This document shows positions 23,159 through 34,500 of a stretch of 64,000 nucleotides of DNA, piece by piece; the first letter of the stretch is position 1; each line of letters begins with the position of its first letter. The stretch is taken from contig NC_081408.1 in the NCBI RefSeq assembly GCF_030272615.1, positions 65,420,546 to 65,484,545 on the forward strand, written 5' to 3'. The DNA is from Cryptomeria japonica (Eukaryota; Streptophyta; Pinopsida; Cupressales; Cupressaceae). Both the position numbers and the translations under genes were made by a program. Under the pieces are notes generated by a model. It saw only the letters and a program-made list of their open reading frames with translations, ran no database searches and had not been told where the DNA came from.

Positions 23159-23487
23159 GTGAGTTGATTGAATGTTGACTTTTGATTTTCCGCATTTGAC
23201 TTTTTGTGATCGTTTACGGGCCCTAAAGTCTGACCCAGGCCCTACCTAGGGCGCCATGGTCCCTGTGGAGCACCATGGTCCCCTTAGGGTGCCATGGTCC
23301 CTGACAGGGTGCCATGGTCCCTTCAGGGTGCCATGGTCCCTTTTGGGGCGCCATGGTCCCTGATAGGGCACCATGGTCCCAATCAAGAATTGGCGAGAGA
23401 TTTCAGGGTTAGCATGTGATGTTCAACAATTTGCATGAGTGATTTTGATGATTGAGTACTGATTACAGTTATGTTTTTGTGTTGCAG
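23159..23487 (+). other. PMD gene intron 1
   Basis: 329 bp from GTGAGT to TTTGTGTTGCAG, with T-rich sequence before the acceptor. It contains a seven-copy array of a 19-20 bp repeat (23247-23380). Confidence 0.65.
23247..23380. repeat. Seven-copy 19-20 bp tandem repeat GGGYRCCATGGTCCC
   Basis: CCATGGTCC occurs at 23254, 23273, 23292, 23312, 23331, 23351 and 23371, spaced 19 or 20 bp, each preceded by GGGYGC or GGGCAC. Single related units are present in the D LTR (GGGCACCATGGTCCC at about 43503-43517; GGGCGCCACGGTCGTG at about 22124). Confidence 0.85.
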
Positions 23488-25138
23488 GGTCTCCCATACA
23501 TGAGAGAGCATACGGCGGGACATATTCTTTGCAGTTTGCAAGATCAGATTCTGCGGCTGACTCATGCAGAGAGAGACACATTGTCGATCGTGGGATTATG
23601 GTATGCGATCCTCATGCCAGCCATTCAGTTCCATCCTCTGATGCTGATGGTGCTGATGGAGCGATGGGATTCTGACACATGCACATTTCATCTTCCAGTA
23701 GGGGAGCTGACGGTTACACTTGAGGATGTGTACCGCATACTTCATCTTCCTATCAGAGGAGCTACTGTTACATACGTGACTGATTGGTCAGTGGAGGACC
23801 ATTAGAGAGAGCAGGTATATTGCATAGGGAGAGTCATGCTGAGCGAGATGAGAGGTCGCATCATGGTTAGCTGGCTCTTACATCCTACAGGAGAGGTGCC
23901 CCTTGTGAGACGCCTTATGATCGCCATCATAGCAGTAGCCGTCTGCCCTAATGGGCGAGGTACGCATATGCATGGGGGTCTCACATGGTGCGTCAGAGCT
24001 ATGGAGAGACACAGGAGAGTATATGCTTGGGGTCAGAGTATGCTTGCACATCTCTATCATGACCTTGAGGAGTATGTGTTTGGACAGGGTTGCAGCTTGA
24101 TGACATGCACACTTCTGCAGGTGTGGGTATTTGAGCATTTCACATGCACCAGGCCTGTCGGCTTTCCGATGAGTATGGCTAGCGAGTGACCTAGGGTGTT
24201 TGCTTATCCACTTACCAGCGAGTGGAGTTTTGGAGATCTGTTATATTGGAGAGTGATATTTGATAGATTGACAGCCGAGGTGACAGTATGGAGACCCTAT
24301 CTACGGATGCACAGATGGGATGGGATGGAGAGACAGTAAGTATGCTTACAGAGGAACCGCCTATTGTAGGGACAATATTCACACATCATAGTCCCATTCT
24401 ACTTCAACTGAGTACGGAGGTAGTTTGGGCTAGAGCAGTGTGTTCCAGCCGATGTGCCCATCTATACTCGACACTCACGAGTCCTTCCCAGGCCTAGAGC
24501 AGTAGCGAGACTGATGATAGATGACATCGAGACTACAGATATAGAGGGATCTGATCAGGATGTGGTTACTGATTACTCTACAGAGCTTGGAGCACAGCGC
24601 AGGTATGTCTCATGGTTTATGAGATCATACCCAGGGCCTATCTTTCCACCAGATCACCCGACAGGCCATCCAGGCCCATGGAGACATGGAGACTGAGATG
24701 AGGACCAGGGATCTAGGTTAGAGGAGCCAGAGGAGGGAGAGGGTCATGAGGAGGAAGGAGATCTTGATCCACCCACAAGAGATCAGCCTAGTGCCGAGGA
24801 GGAGGAGGAGGAGGAGGACATGGATAGAGATGAGGATGAGGAGGATGCAGGTGAGGATGCGGACAAGGATGAGGATGACGAGGAGGATGACGAGGAGGAG
24901 GATAGAGATGATGAGGAGGGGTCAGATGCAGCTCCCCACCATTCAGGAGATGATACCATAGCTCTGGATCCTCCTCTTATTCCCCAAAAGGGGGAACACG
25001 AGGTCATACGAAGACCTATTTCTAGGACTGTCCAGCCTACACCCATCATGCATAGATTATTCGAGTGAGGGGAGCCTAGTAGTTCCCAGTCATAGATGCT
25101 ACCATATCATGATACCTACTGGTGTGAGGGAGATCCAG
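23488..25138 (+). pseudogene. PMD gene exon 2 (plant mobile domain and acidic tail)
   Basis: One frame runs through the exon. The pieces 23488-23805, 23836-24189, 24454-24696 and 24820-25068 are in the same frame, separated by single stops and not by shifts. PMD landmarks are TFHLPVGELTVTLEDV and the AWGQSMLAHLYHDLEE region. The Asp/Glu-rich segment at 24790-24930 contains long EEEE and DEDD runs. The exon ends at the donor CCAG/GTATAG. Confidence 0.75.
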
Positions 25139-25220
25139 GTATAGTAGGTTTATATTGATTGATTAATTTTTTGATGATATAGAATGGTACTAATACAAAA
25201 AATCTATTCTACTGCTACAG
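25139..25220 (+). other. PMD gene intron 2, original short form
   Basis: 82 bp from GTATAGTAGG to TTCTACTGCTACAG, AT-rich, with a plant branch-point-like TACTAAT at about 25191-25197. Element C is inserted 2 bp downstream of this acceptor. Confidence 0.65.
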
Positions 25221-25222
25221 CT
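25218..25222. repeat. Target-site duplication CAGCT, left of element C
   Basis: CAGCT precedes the LTR start TGTTGTTC and is repeated at 35511-35515. The first three bases are the splice acceptor CAG. Confidence 0.9.
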
Positions 25223-25913
25223 TGTTGTTCACCAAAAGTGATAACCCAAGAACACCTGCAATTGATCTATGAAGTAGCCAATTCAATCTATGAAGAACTT
25301 CAGGGCTTGGACAACATGACAAGGATATGAATCCTTCTACTCTTCGGGCTCTGCAAAACCTAGGCGGGTATACCTTTGATGCTTAGAATTAAACCTATTA
25401 CACACCTATGACAGCATCAACATAAACAGATAGATCTCACTAGGGCTCCAAAACAAGTAGTTTATTGCAGATGGGCTAGATCTACACATGAAACTCAACT
25501 ATGCTTGAGCATGAGATAGATGAAACATTTCAAAACATAACATACTAAAGATATTCTGATTAGATTTTAAATTGGTTTGAGAACCCCTTTAATTGCAAGA
25601 TCAGTGCCTTATCCAAGGGCAACAGAGTCATACATCAAACTATAAATGAAAGCTTCGATTGCAAATCCATCTTCATTATTAAATATTCATGCATTAATTC
25701 CTTGCATAAATGCATTACTAAGATCATTCACAAAATCATCAGATCTTTAAACTATATTCCATTTTTTTATGATTTATTACAGAATTTAAATCCTTCCTTG
25801 AAGAATCCCTGCAAACAATCATAACTATCTCCTTGAGATAACAAATTTCATCCTCCTTGAGGATCTGATTTGATAAAATGGAAATACAAATCTAGAGACA
25901 ATTCTGTGTGAAT

Positions 25914-25935
25914 TTATGTATGCCTTACATACACA
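25914..25935. promoter_or_regulatory. Hairpin in the element C LTR
   Basis: TGTATG and CATACA flank the loop CCTTA. It appears homologous to the gypsy-1 LTR hairpin (loop CCTGA), with an A-T pair in gypsy-1 replaced by a G-C pair here. The right LTR copy (about 32280-32301) has lost the closing G-C pair. Confidence 0.45.
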
Positions 25936-26909
25936 AGAACCTGCAACTAAGAACACCTATACGAAAAATTGAACTCCATTACTAAAGGAAAAGCCCTGCC
26001 CTGTACAATCTTCAAGAATACTCAAAATTGGAAGCCATGAAAACTGGAGCCATTCTCACAGAATTCTGGAACCCTTACAACTGAGAAGAATTCGGAATAA
26101 AAAGAGAGAGGGAACCAAATCAAATCTGTAACTGAATTGCCAAGTGTCCCTTCTCTAACTGAATTTTGTTCCCATGAAACCTGCATCCAAAATATCCCAC
26201 ATTTGTCAAAATTAACTACATAATCGGATTCCTCACTCCGAGAGCTTTCCGGCGATATATAATACTTTATATTTTGGCCAAAATTTAGACCCTGGGCGAA
26301 TTAATTCTCATTTGTGCTCAGTCATTTAAATATTTCGAATTTTAATATAGTCTAAACTATATCATTTATTCATTTAAAATTTGATTTTTGCCTCCATATG
26401 TGCTCTGACGCCTTGCCACGTGGTGGGGTCTGATTGGCTGATGGGGTCTACTGGGCGCCACCTGGGATGACACCTCATCTTTTGCCACTTGTCGGCGACA
26501 TCACCGCCACTGAGTTGCTTGCTTGTATGCCACATCATCTCCACTGGGTGCCACCTCACCGGGACTCGCTTGCTGGAGCACTGACTGTACTCGCCACCTA
26601 CGTGCCACATGGACGGCTCTCGTTCATCCTCGCTATTTCGCGGGGTTTAAACTTCGTGCATCATCCTTCATGAAATAACGCGAGCCGTTGATCTCTCTCG
26701 AACATGCTCGCTTGTTAACCCAGCCTTCGTCTGCAAAATTTCGCCTCTTTGCCTCGGGAAGCATGCCTATATGGGGTCCACTTGATTTTCGTCCAGTCAA
26801 TTCTTCCTTCGCCTCGGGAAGCGTGCTCGCGCATGGGCCCACCTTGGGCGCCCATGGGCACCTTGTGTCAAAAGCCTTTATGGCTTAAACATTATATTAC
26901 TGTGTGTTT

Positions 26910-26957
26910 TTGGATATAAACATTAAAAAAGAACATTTCCCAGCCAATGTGGGATAT
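26910..26957 (-). promoter_or_regulatory. Core promoter in element C LTR (left copy)
   Basis: The reverse strand has TCCCACATTGG (26945-26955) followed by TTTATATCC (26912-26920) about 30 bp downstream, an arrangement typical of plant LTR promoters. Three CACGTG boxes (27153, 27295, 27629) lie upstream in this orientation. The equivalent promoter in the 5' LTR is at 33276-33323. Confidence 0.55.
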
Positions 26958-29144
26958 TAAGTTTTGCCTGTAGCTGCACTTTGAAGCTTTCTCCCTGAGT
27001 TTTAATGGCGATTTCTTTGCATTTGATTGGAATTCGAAGCTCTTTGGTTTGGTTTTAACGCTGCTTCTCCTCCACCACGCACAAAGATTTACATTGGTGC
27101 TTGCATTTGCTTGGAGATTTCATACAAATTTCACACATGCCCCTTCACTCACCACGTGAACTGTTGGGAGGTCTTTGCTGCTGCTCCTTAGTTCTTTCCA
27201 CTCCACACAAAGGGGGGTTTATGGCTTTTAACAGCCAGTTGCATTTGCTTGAATGTATTTTGTTTTTATGGCCTTTTCACATGCCACGTGAACTCTGGGA
27301 GGAAAATGGGAGGGTGCGTGAGGAGAAAGAGGAGGCTGCCACATCAATTTCTTTGAAAACTTAAAAAAACTCCTCCCCAATCCATGATAACAGCGTCTGT
27401 ACCTTCCAGCACACCATGCATGGGGGGAAGGGAGATACAATACTTGTCTTAGTGGTTTTAAATGGTGCTCCTAGACTCCACGCAGGGAAAGGGAGAATAC
27501 TGTTTTGCCTTTGAATTTGGTTTAGTGTTGTTTGCTGCTCTCAATGCCCAACCAGCACTCTTCTTTACTCCATAATACTTGCTGTAACTTTAGCTTTAAC
27601 TTTTAATCTGCCCTCCCCCTTTCTTTACCACGTGAGCCATTGAGAATGGTTATGGGTATTCAACTGATTTTGGATCCAGCACCTTGAACAATGTCTGAAT
27701 TGAGGAACTGCTGCACATGTATTTGTTTGAAATTTTTGGTAGCTGCTGCAACACTTCATAGAGGAAGGAACATTGGCCTGAAGACATGCATTCAACTTGA
27801 CAACATGCATTTGCCATTCATTTGACCTGAAGCTTTTACATTTTTTAATATATAAAACATTGGTGGAGATATCTCTCTGAAATGTTCGAGGCTTTAAACT
27901 AATATGCAAGACATACACCATCAATCCATTAACAACCAATAAACTGGAGTCACCTCTCACCGTTCCACTAGCGAATTGCAATCAAGCCAGGTTGGGCCCC
28001 AAAGTGGGTCCGACTAAAAAAAAAAATTCGTTTTCAAGTGACTGGCCTTCGAAATGCTTTAGGAACTTCAAACACACCTCTGGAATCAATCGACACCATT
28101 TTCAGATCATAAAATTGCATTTGACATCTTTCAGGCAATTACGCCACAATTTTCGCATTTAATCGCGAAGACGTAATTTTCAAACCTGTCAAAACACCTT
28201 TTTGGAGCTCGCCATCTGACAGGCGTGTACTTTGATATACAAGGATGATATCTACCAAACGGTTTCTCAAGACGAGTCCTGAGCGAAGAGATAATAATTT
28301 CCGAAAATGCCCAACTGGCTTTGTCGACACTGCGGACCTGATGAAGTCAATGTTCTGGCAACACATGATGCCTTTCTTAAAAATACCAAACGAACTCTGT
28401 AGGCCCTCAAATTTGGAACATAGGTACCTTTAAGTACATATTAAATCTTTGAATTCTCAGTTCGATCATCCAACTGACAGGATGCAAACGGCGCCCTCAC
28501 CAAAATGGCTACATTAACTGATCTAACACTGGAAGTGCGGATAACTGAATTTGATGGCAAAATGAATCCTTTTGAAAACTGATCAAACGGATTGATAGAG
28601 CCTTGAAATTTGAAACGTAGCTCACCATTTATACCAACATTAGCTCGGAACAAACATTCTGACATGACGCTCACCAGAACATTTTTACACTTGTGCAAAC
28701 ATCACAAACTACAAACGGATTTGGCTATGAAAATGGAGCAAACGGATTCGTCAAGACTTGAAATTTTGCAGGGTAACTCACTTTTATGCATACAATTGAA
28801 TCCATTTTGAATTTCTCCATGACGATCAACAGGGCAAAAGATATAAACACTCAAAGTAGGCTACTCAATAAAATATGCATTTGTGCCTAACATGCACTTC
28901 CAGCTCACCCCTCAAACTGGGTACCTCATAAACTTATCCAAATTGAATTCTAAAAGTTGCACATCACTGAATAGGCCAAATGAAAGGTGTGGGACATGAA
29001 TCCCGAGCCTTACCCTTTGAAAATCAACTGGCTCCATTTTACCCCCTTGCTAACTAGGCTGTTCAAACTGACTTCATTTAGGTATGCAGAGCAAAAATTT
29101 GAAATGGGCCTATAAAATTGACTCAATTTTAATCAGTCCCAACA

Positions 29145-29379
29145 GTGGCTCTGACTGGGGATGGTTGATTGCGAGATCAACACAAGAATCCAGATATCTT
29201 TGGTTAAGCAGACCACCCAAAAGACGGGTCATTCTTCTCTTCATTCTTCTCTTCTCAAAACAGGGCTTCCTTATTCTACCCAAACAGCAGGGCACTTTAT
29301 TGAAAACCACACAACTGAAAGCAAAGCAACTGTACAAAATATACAACTTATCAATGGCCCCAGGCCATCAAAACTGAAA
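29145..29379 (-). other. 3' untranslated part of element C
   Basis: 235 bp between the stop of the 536-codon ORF and the 3' LTR. I do not see a clean polypurine tract beside the LTR start TGTTGGGACTG; the adjoining reverse-strand sequence is CCCCAGTCAGAGCCAC. Confidence 0.6.
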
Positions 29380-30990
29380 TCAATTCTTACCTCTGTCAAA
29401 CACTTGATTTTCATTTCCACTAATCGGAGGTAAGTTGAGATCATCATTCCAATCTGCCTGATCAAAAACACTTCCATTTCCAATCAGCTGATCACATAAA
29501 ACATGATCAGCAACATGTTCATAATCATGATATCTCTGAAAATCAAACACATGCTGAAAGGACCGATCACTAGGTGACATAAGAGTGTCATACTCTTTAC
29601 CATTCTTTCCCAGCTGAAATGAAAAGTAGTCTAACTCATTCTGAAAGTTGAAAACATCAGGCACATCTATATTACTAGTTTTCTCAAATGATGAACACTC
29701 TTCCACAATGATGGCTTGCAAACTAGAGAGGAAAACTTCCTCATAACATGACTGCAATTCATCTTGCTGATCACAATTCCTATCAGCACTTTGCACACAT
29801 GAAAATACATGATTGTCACTTGTCAATGGTTCATTTCCCACTTGTAAATCTGAGAAAACTACTTCAAATTTGTCATTCTTTTTAACAACAAGATCCACAC
29901 AATGCATACCAAAATCTGAGTTCATATCAACATATGAATCTACATTATCACACCTATCAAGCATATATGCATCTTCATCTTGTCCATCACTCAAATCAAA
30001 AATAGGGAAAGAATCAATAGCATATGTATCATACTTCACACCCTCAAAAATATCATCAATATCTAAACAAGTACTGGTTGGGCGTGAGAGATTGGGCACA
30101 TTTTTGGATGCATACCTCTGAAAATCAGCAGCTAAGAGCTCTGAAATTTGTTCACTACTTAGTGAACCTTCTTCATTTCCATTTTTCTTGGCTTCATCCT
30201 CTGAGCTGTAAACATTGTCCCAATTTGATAAAGGTATTAAATCAACAGTGCTCATGTCTCTATGCACATTTGTTTCATCATTACAACAACTCACATCTGC
30301 ATCATAACCTTTATCATGCTGCTCATAAAGTGTTGCTATATGTTGCAACATAGTTTCATAACTGGGGTTGCAAACATTTTGTGGATTGAACTTAACAACA
30401 AGGTGACCCATATCATTAAAATCTGAAACCTCAACGGGCTCATGAATACTCGAACAATTACTTATTTTCTCATAAATTTCTTCTTGCTCAGAATACACAT
30501 CTAAACTGTCATGCTGAGAATAAGGATCACCTTCAGCATCATAGGAGGCATATCCACTCACGGATTCATCTCCCTCACTGTCCTCAATCTTGTGTACATT
30601 TTCAGATTTAATTGCTTCAATCTTATCTATCCATTCTTTAATACATGCAACACTCTCTTCTCTCAAGGTAGTAGACCAATTAATTGAGTCAGGCTCATCA
30701 AGCTCTAAAAATAATTCAATCAAAACAAACTCATGAGGTCTAGCATCAACTGGAAACTCATTTAATGCAGCTATGAATCTTTTATAAAAAATACATGATG
30801 ACTCTTCCTCTTTTCTTTTCCCTATTTTCTTTCTTAAAAACCAGATGAATTTCTCTCGGATCTTTTGAAGACATACTGCAATCTCTTTATCAATCTCTTT
30901 CAAATTTGACAGAGGATTTGGAGATCTAGGAACTACATCTAGATCTATCGGGTTTAAAACATCTACTGAACCACTATCATAACCATGCAT
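29380..30990 (-). CDS. 536-codon acidic protein of element C, unknown
   Basis: The only long intact ORF in the window: 536 codons from ATG (30990) to a stop at 29380. I do not recognise it. The N-terminal third looks globular and helical, with a basic patch FIWFLRKKIGKRKEEES and an EFVLIELFLELDEPDSINW segment. The rest is strongly acidic, rich in Asp, Glu, Ser, Tyr and Phe, without zinc knuckle, RNase H, RT, integrase, protease or obvious membrane segments. It begins about 575 bp after the primer-binding site, in the place where gag is expected, so a structural Gag-like or accessory role is possible but unproven. Uninterrupted reading contrasts with all neighbouring retroelement genes and suggests either recent insertion or selection on the family. 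Confidence 0.7.
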   Translation of the reverse strand: MHGYDSGSVDVLNPIDLDVVPRSPNPLSNLKEIDKEIAVCLQKIREKFIWFLRKKIGKRKEEESSCIFYKRFIAALNEFPVDARPHEFVLIELFLELDEPDSINWSTTLREESVACIKEWIDKIEAIKSENVHKIEDSEGDESVSGYASYDAEGDPYSQHDSLDVYSEQEEIYEKISNCSSIHEPVEVSDFNDMGHLVVKFNPQNVCNPSYETMLQHIATLYEQHDKGYDADVSCCNDETNVHRDMSTVDLIPLSNWDNVYSSEDEAKKNGNEEGSLSSEQISELLAADFQRYASKNVPNLSRPTSTCLDIDDIFEGVKYDTYAIDSFPIFDLSDGQDEDAYMLDRCDNVDSYVDMNSDFGMHCVDLVVKKNDKFEVVFSDLQVGNEPLTSDNHVFSCVQSADRNCDQQDELQSCYEEVFLSSLQAIIVEECSSFEKTSNIDVPDVFNFQNELDYFSFQLGKNGKEYDTLMSPSDRSFQHVFDFQRYHDYEHVADHVLCDQLIGNGSVFDQADWNDDLNLPPISGNENQVFDRGKN

Positions 30991-31568
30991 CTCACTGTTT
31001 TACAAATTCTTTTCAAAATACAAGCAGTCACTACTTTTCAGAATCATACACACTTCTCATCATATCTCTGACTGAAAACTTATTTCAATGAAGTATGTAA
31101 ATTGTAAATTTCTTTTCCTTTCAATGGTGACCTTTTCACCTTATAAGGAACATATAATTTCATAGATACTTTGAGGAATACCTGGTAAAATCAATGCTGC
31201 TGCTGTCCACTTCACTTCTGACTAGAAATTTGAAGAAATCCTCCAAATCTCAGGTTCGTTCTTACAGAGTCGCCACCTCCTTGAAGAGGAATAAATTTTA
31301 AACTACTGATCTTCACTCTGAACACTTTCAGATTTCTGGGTCTCACCACACACAGCAGAGTCATATAATAATTTTCAAATGCCTCAGCAACAAGAATTTC
31401 CAGGGTAAACAATTCCAAATCTGAAAATGACTTTCAGATTTGTACACTTCTAAGACTCTTCCCCAAATGAATGTTAGCTAGACTCATGGGTTTGACTTGC
31501 AAACAACAAGGTTACTAGAACTTTTCTCAACCTTACTAAATAATGCAATTATAAAACACTGTTACCTC
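30991..31568 (-). other. Leader of element C
   Basis: About 578 bp between the primer-binding site and the ORF start. No ORF of note and no recognisable structure. Confidence 0.6.
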
Positions 31569-31584
31569 CCCAGCAGAGTCACCA
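31569..31584 (-). other. Primer-binding site of element C
   Basis: The reverse strand reads TGGTGACTCTGCTGGG four bases inside the 5' LTR (31585-31588 is a TTTT spacer). It matches the gypsy-1 site at 16005-16020 except for two bases. Confidence 0.85.
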
Positions 31585-31588
31585 TTTT

Positions 31589-34500
31589 TGTTGTTCACCA
31601 AAAGTGATAACCCAAGAACACCTGCAATTGATCTATGAAGTAGCCAATTCAATCTATGAAGAACTTCAGGGCTTGGACAACATGACAAGGATATGAATCC
31701 TTCTACTCTTCAGGCTCTGCAAAACCTAGGTGGGTATACCTTTGATGCTTAGAATTAAACCTATTACACACCTATGACAGCGTCAACATAAACAGATAGA
31801 TCTCACTAGGGCTCCAAAACAAGTAGTTTATTGCAGATGGGCTAGATCTACACATGAAACTCAACTATGCTTGAGCATGAGATAGATGAAACATTTCAAA
31901 ACATAACATACTAAAGATATTCTGATTAGATTTTAAATTGGTTTGAGAACCCCTTTAATTGCAAGATCAGTGCCTTATCCAAGGGCAACAGAGTCATACA
32001 TCAAACTATAAATGAAAGCTTCGATTGCAAATCCATCTTCATTATTAAATATTCATGCATTAATGCCTTGCATAAATGCATTACTAAGATCATTCACAAA
32101 ATCATCAGATCTTGAAACTATATTCCATTTTTTTATGATTTATTACAGAATTTAAATCCTTCCTTGAAGAATCCCTGCAAACAATCATAACTATCTCCTT
32201 GAGATAACAAATTTCATCCTCCTTGAGGATCTGATTTGATAAAATGGAAATACAAATCTAGAGACAATTCTGTGTGAATTTATGTATCCCTTACATACAC
32301 AAGAACCTGCAACTAAGAACACCTATACGAAAAATTGAACTCCATTACTAAAGGAAAAGCCCTGCCCTGTACAATCTTCAAGAATACTCAAAATTGGAAG
32401 CCATGAAAACTGGAGCCATTCTCATAGAATTCTGGAACCCTTACAACTGAGAAGAATTCGGAATAAAAAGAGAGAGGGAACCAAATCAAATCTGTAACTG
32501 AATTGCCAAGTGTCCCTTCTCTAACTGAATTTTGTTCCCATGAAACCTGCATCCAAAATATCCCACATTTGTCAAAATTAACTTCATAATCATATTCCTC
32601 ACTCCGAGAGCTTTCCGGCGATATATAATACTTTATATTTTGGCCAAAATTTAGACCCTGGGCGAATTAATTCTCATTTGTGCTCAGTCATTTAAATATT
32701 TTGAATTTTAATATAGTCTAAACTATATCATTTATTCATTTAGAATTTAATTTTTGCCTCCATATGTGCTCTGACGCCTTGCCACGTGGCGGGGTCTGAT
32801 TGGCTGATGGGGTCTACTGGGCGCCACCTGGGATGACACCTCATCTTTTGCCACTTGTCGGCCACATCACCGCCACTGAGTTGCTTGCTTGTATGCCACG
32901 TCATCGCCACTGGGTGCCACCTCACCAGGACTCGCTTGCTGGAGCACTGACTGTACTCGCCACCTACGTGCCACATGGACGGCTCTCGTTCATCCTCGCT
33001 ATTTCGCGGGGTTTAAACTTCGTGCATCTTCCTTCATGAAATAATGCGAGCCGTTGATCTCTCTCGAACATGCTCGCTTGTTAACCCAGCCTTCGTCTAC
33101 AAAATTTCGCCTCTTTGCCTCGGGAAGCATGCCTACGTGGGGTCCACTTGATTTTCGTCCAGTCAATTCTTCCTTCGCCTCGGGAAGCGTGCTCGCGCAT
33201 GGGCCCGCCTTGGGCGCCCATGGGCACCTTGTGTCAAAAGCCTTTATGGCTTAGACATTATATTACTGTGTGTTTTTGGATATAAACATTAAAAAAGAAC
33301 ATTTCCCAGCCAATGTGGGATATTAAGTTTTGCCTGTAGCTGCACTTTGAAGCTTTCTCCCTGAGTTTTAATGGCGATTTCTTTGCATTTGCTTGGAATT
33401 CGAAGCTCTTTGGTTTGGTTTTAATGCTACTTCTCCTCCATCACGCACAAAGATTTACATTGGTGCTTGCATTTGCTTGGAGATTTCATACAAATTTCAC
33501 ACATGCCCCTTCACTCACCACGTGAACTGCTGGGAGGTCTTTGCTGCTGCTCCTTAGTTCATTCCACTCCACACAAAGGGGGGTTTATGGCTTTTAACAG
33601 CCAGTTGCATTTGCTTGAATGTATTTTGTTTTTATGGCCTTTTCACATGCCATGTGAACTCTGGGAGGAAAATGGGAGGGTGTGTGAGGAGAAAGAGGAG
33701 GCTACCACATCAATTTCTTTGAAAACTTAAAAAAACTCCTCCCCAATCCATGATAACAGCGTCTGTACCTTCCAGCACACCATGCATGGGGGGAAGGGAG
33801 ATACAATACTTGTCTTAGTGGTTTTAAATGGTGCTCCTAGACTCCACGCAGGGAAAGGGAGAATACTGTTTTGCCTTTGAATTTGGTTTAGTGTTGTTTG
33901 CTGCTCTCAATGCCCAACCAGCACTCTTCTTTACTCCATAATACTTGCTGTAACTTTAGCTTTAACTTTTAATCTGCCCTCCCCCTTTCTTTACCACGTG
34001 AGCCATTGAGAATGGTTATGGGTATTCAACTGATTTTGGATCCAGCACCTTGAACAATGTCTGAATTGAGGAACTGCTGCACATGTATTTGTTTGAAATT
34101 TTTGGTAGCTGCTGCAACACTTCATAGAGGAAGGAACATTGGCCTGGAGACATGCATTCAACTTGACAACATGCATTTGCCATTCATTTGACCTGAAGCT
34201 TTTACATTTTTTAATATATAAAACATTGGTGGAGATATCTCTCTGAAATGTTCGAGGCTTAAAACTAATATGCAAGACATACACCATCAATCCATTAACA
34301 ACCAATAAACTGGAGTCACCTCTCACCGTTCCACTAGCGAATTGCAATCAAGCCAGGTTGGGCCCCAAAGTGGGTCTGACTAAAAAAAAAAATTCATTTT
34401 CAAGTGACTGGCCTTTGAAATGCTTTAGGAACTTCAAACACACCTCTGGAATCGATCGACACCATTTTCGGATCATAAAATTGCATTTGACATCTTTCAG

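Larger units (their letters stand above)
25223..29144 (-). mobile_element. 3' LTR of element C
   Basis: From TGTTGTTCACC to ATCAGTCCCAACA; equals 31589-35510 at a constant offset of 6366. Four CACGTG motifs lie at 26417, 27153, 27295 and 27629. Open frames in this region occur twice in the window only because the LTR is duplicated and show no coding similarity. Confidence 0.93.

Noticed and set aside
24783-25049. Reverse-strand poly-Ser ORF
   Set aside because: It is the antisense shadow of the Glu/Asp-rich tail of the PMD gene.
26374-28810. Several 60-118 codon ORFs in the left C LTR, repeated at 32740-35176
   Set aside because: They recur only because the LTR is duplicated, lack domain similarity, and overlap on both strands.
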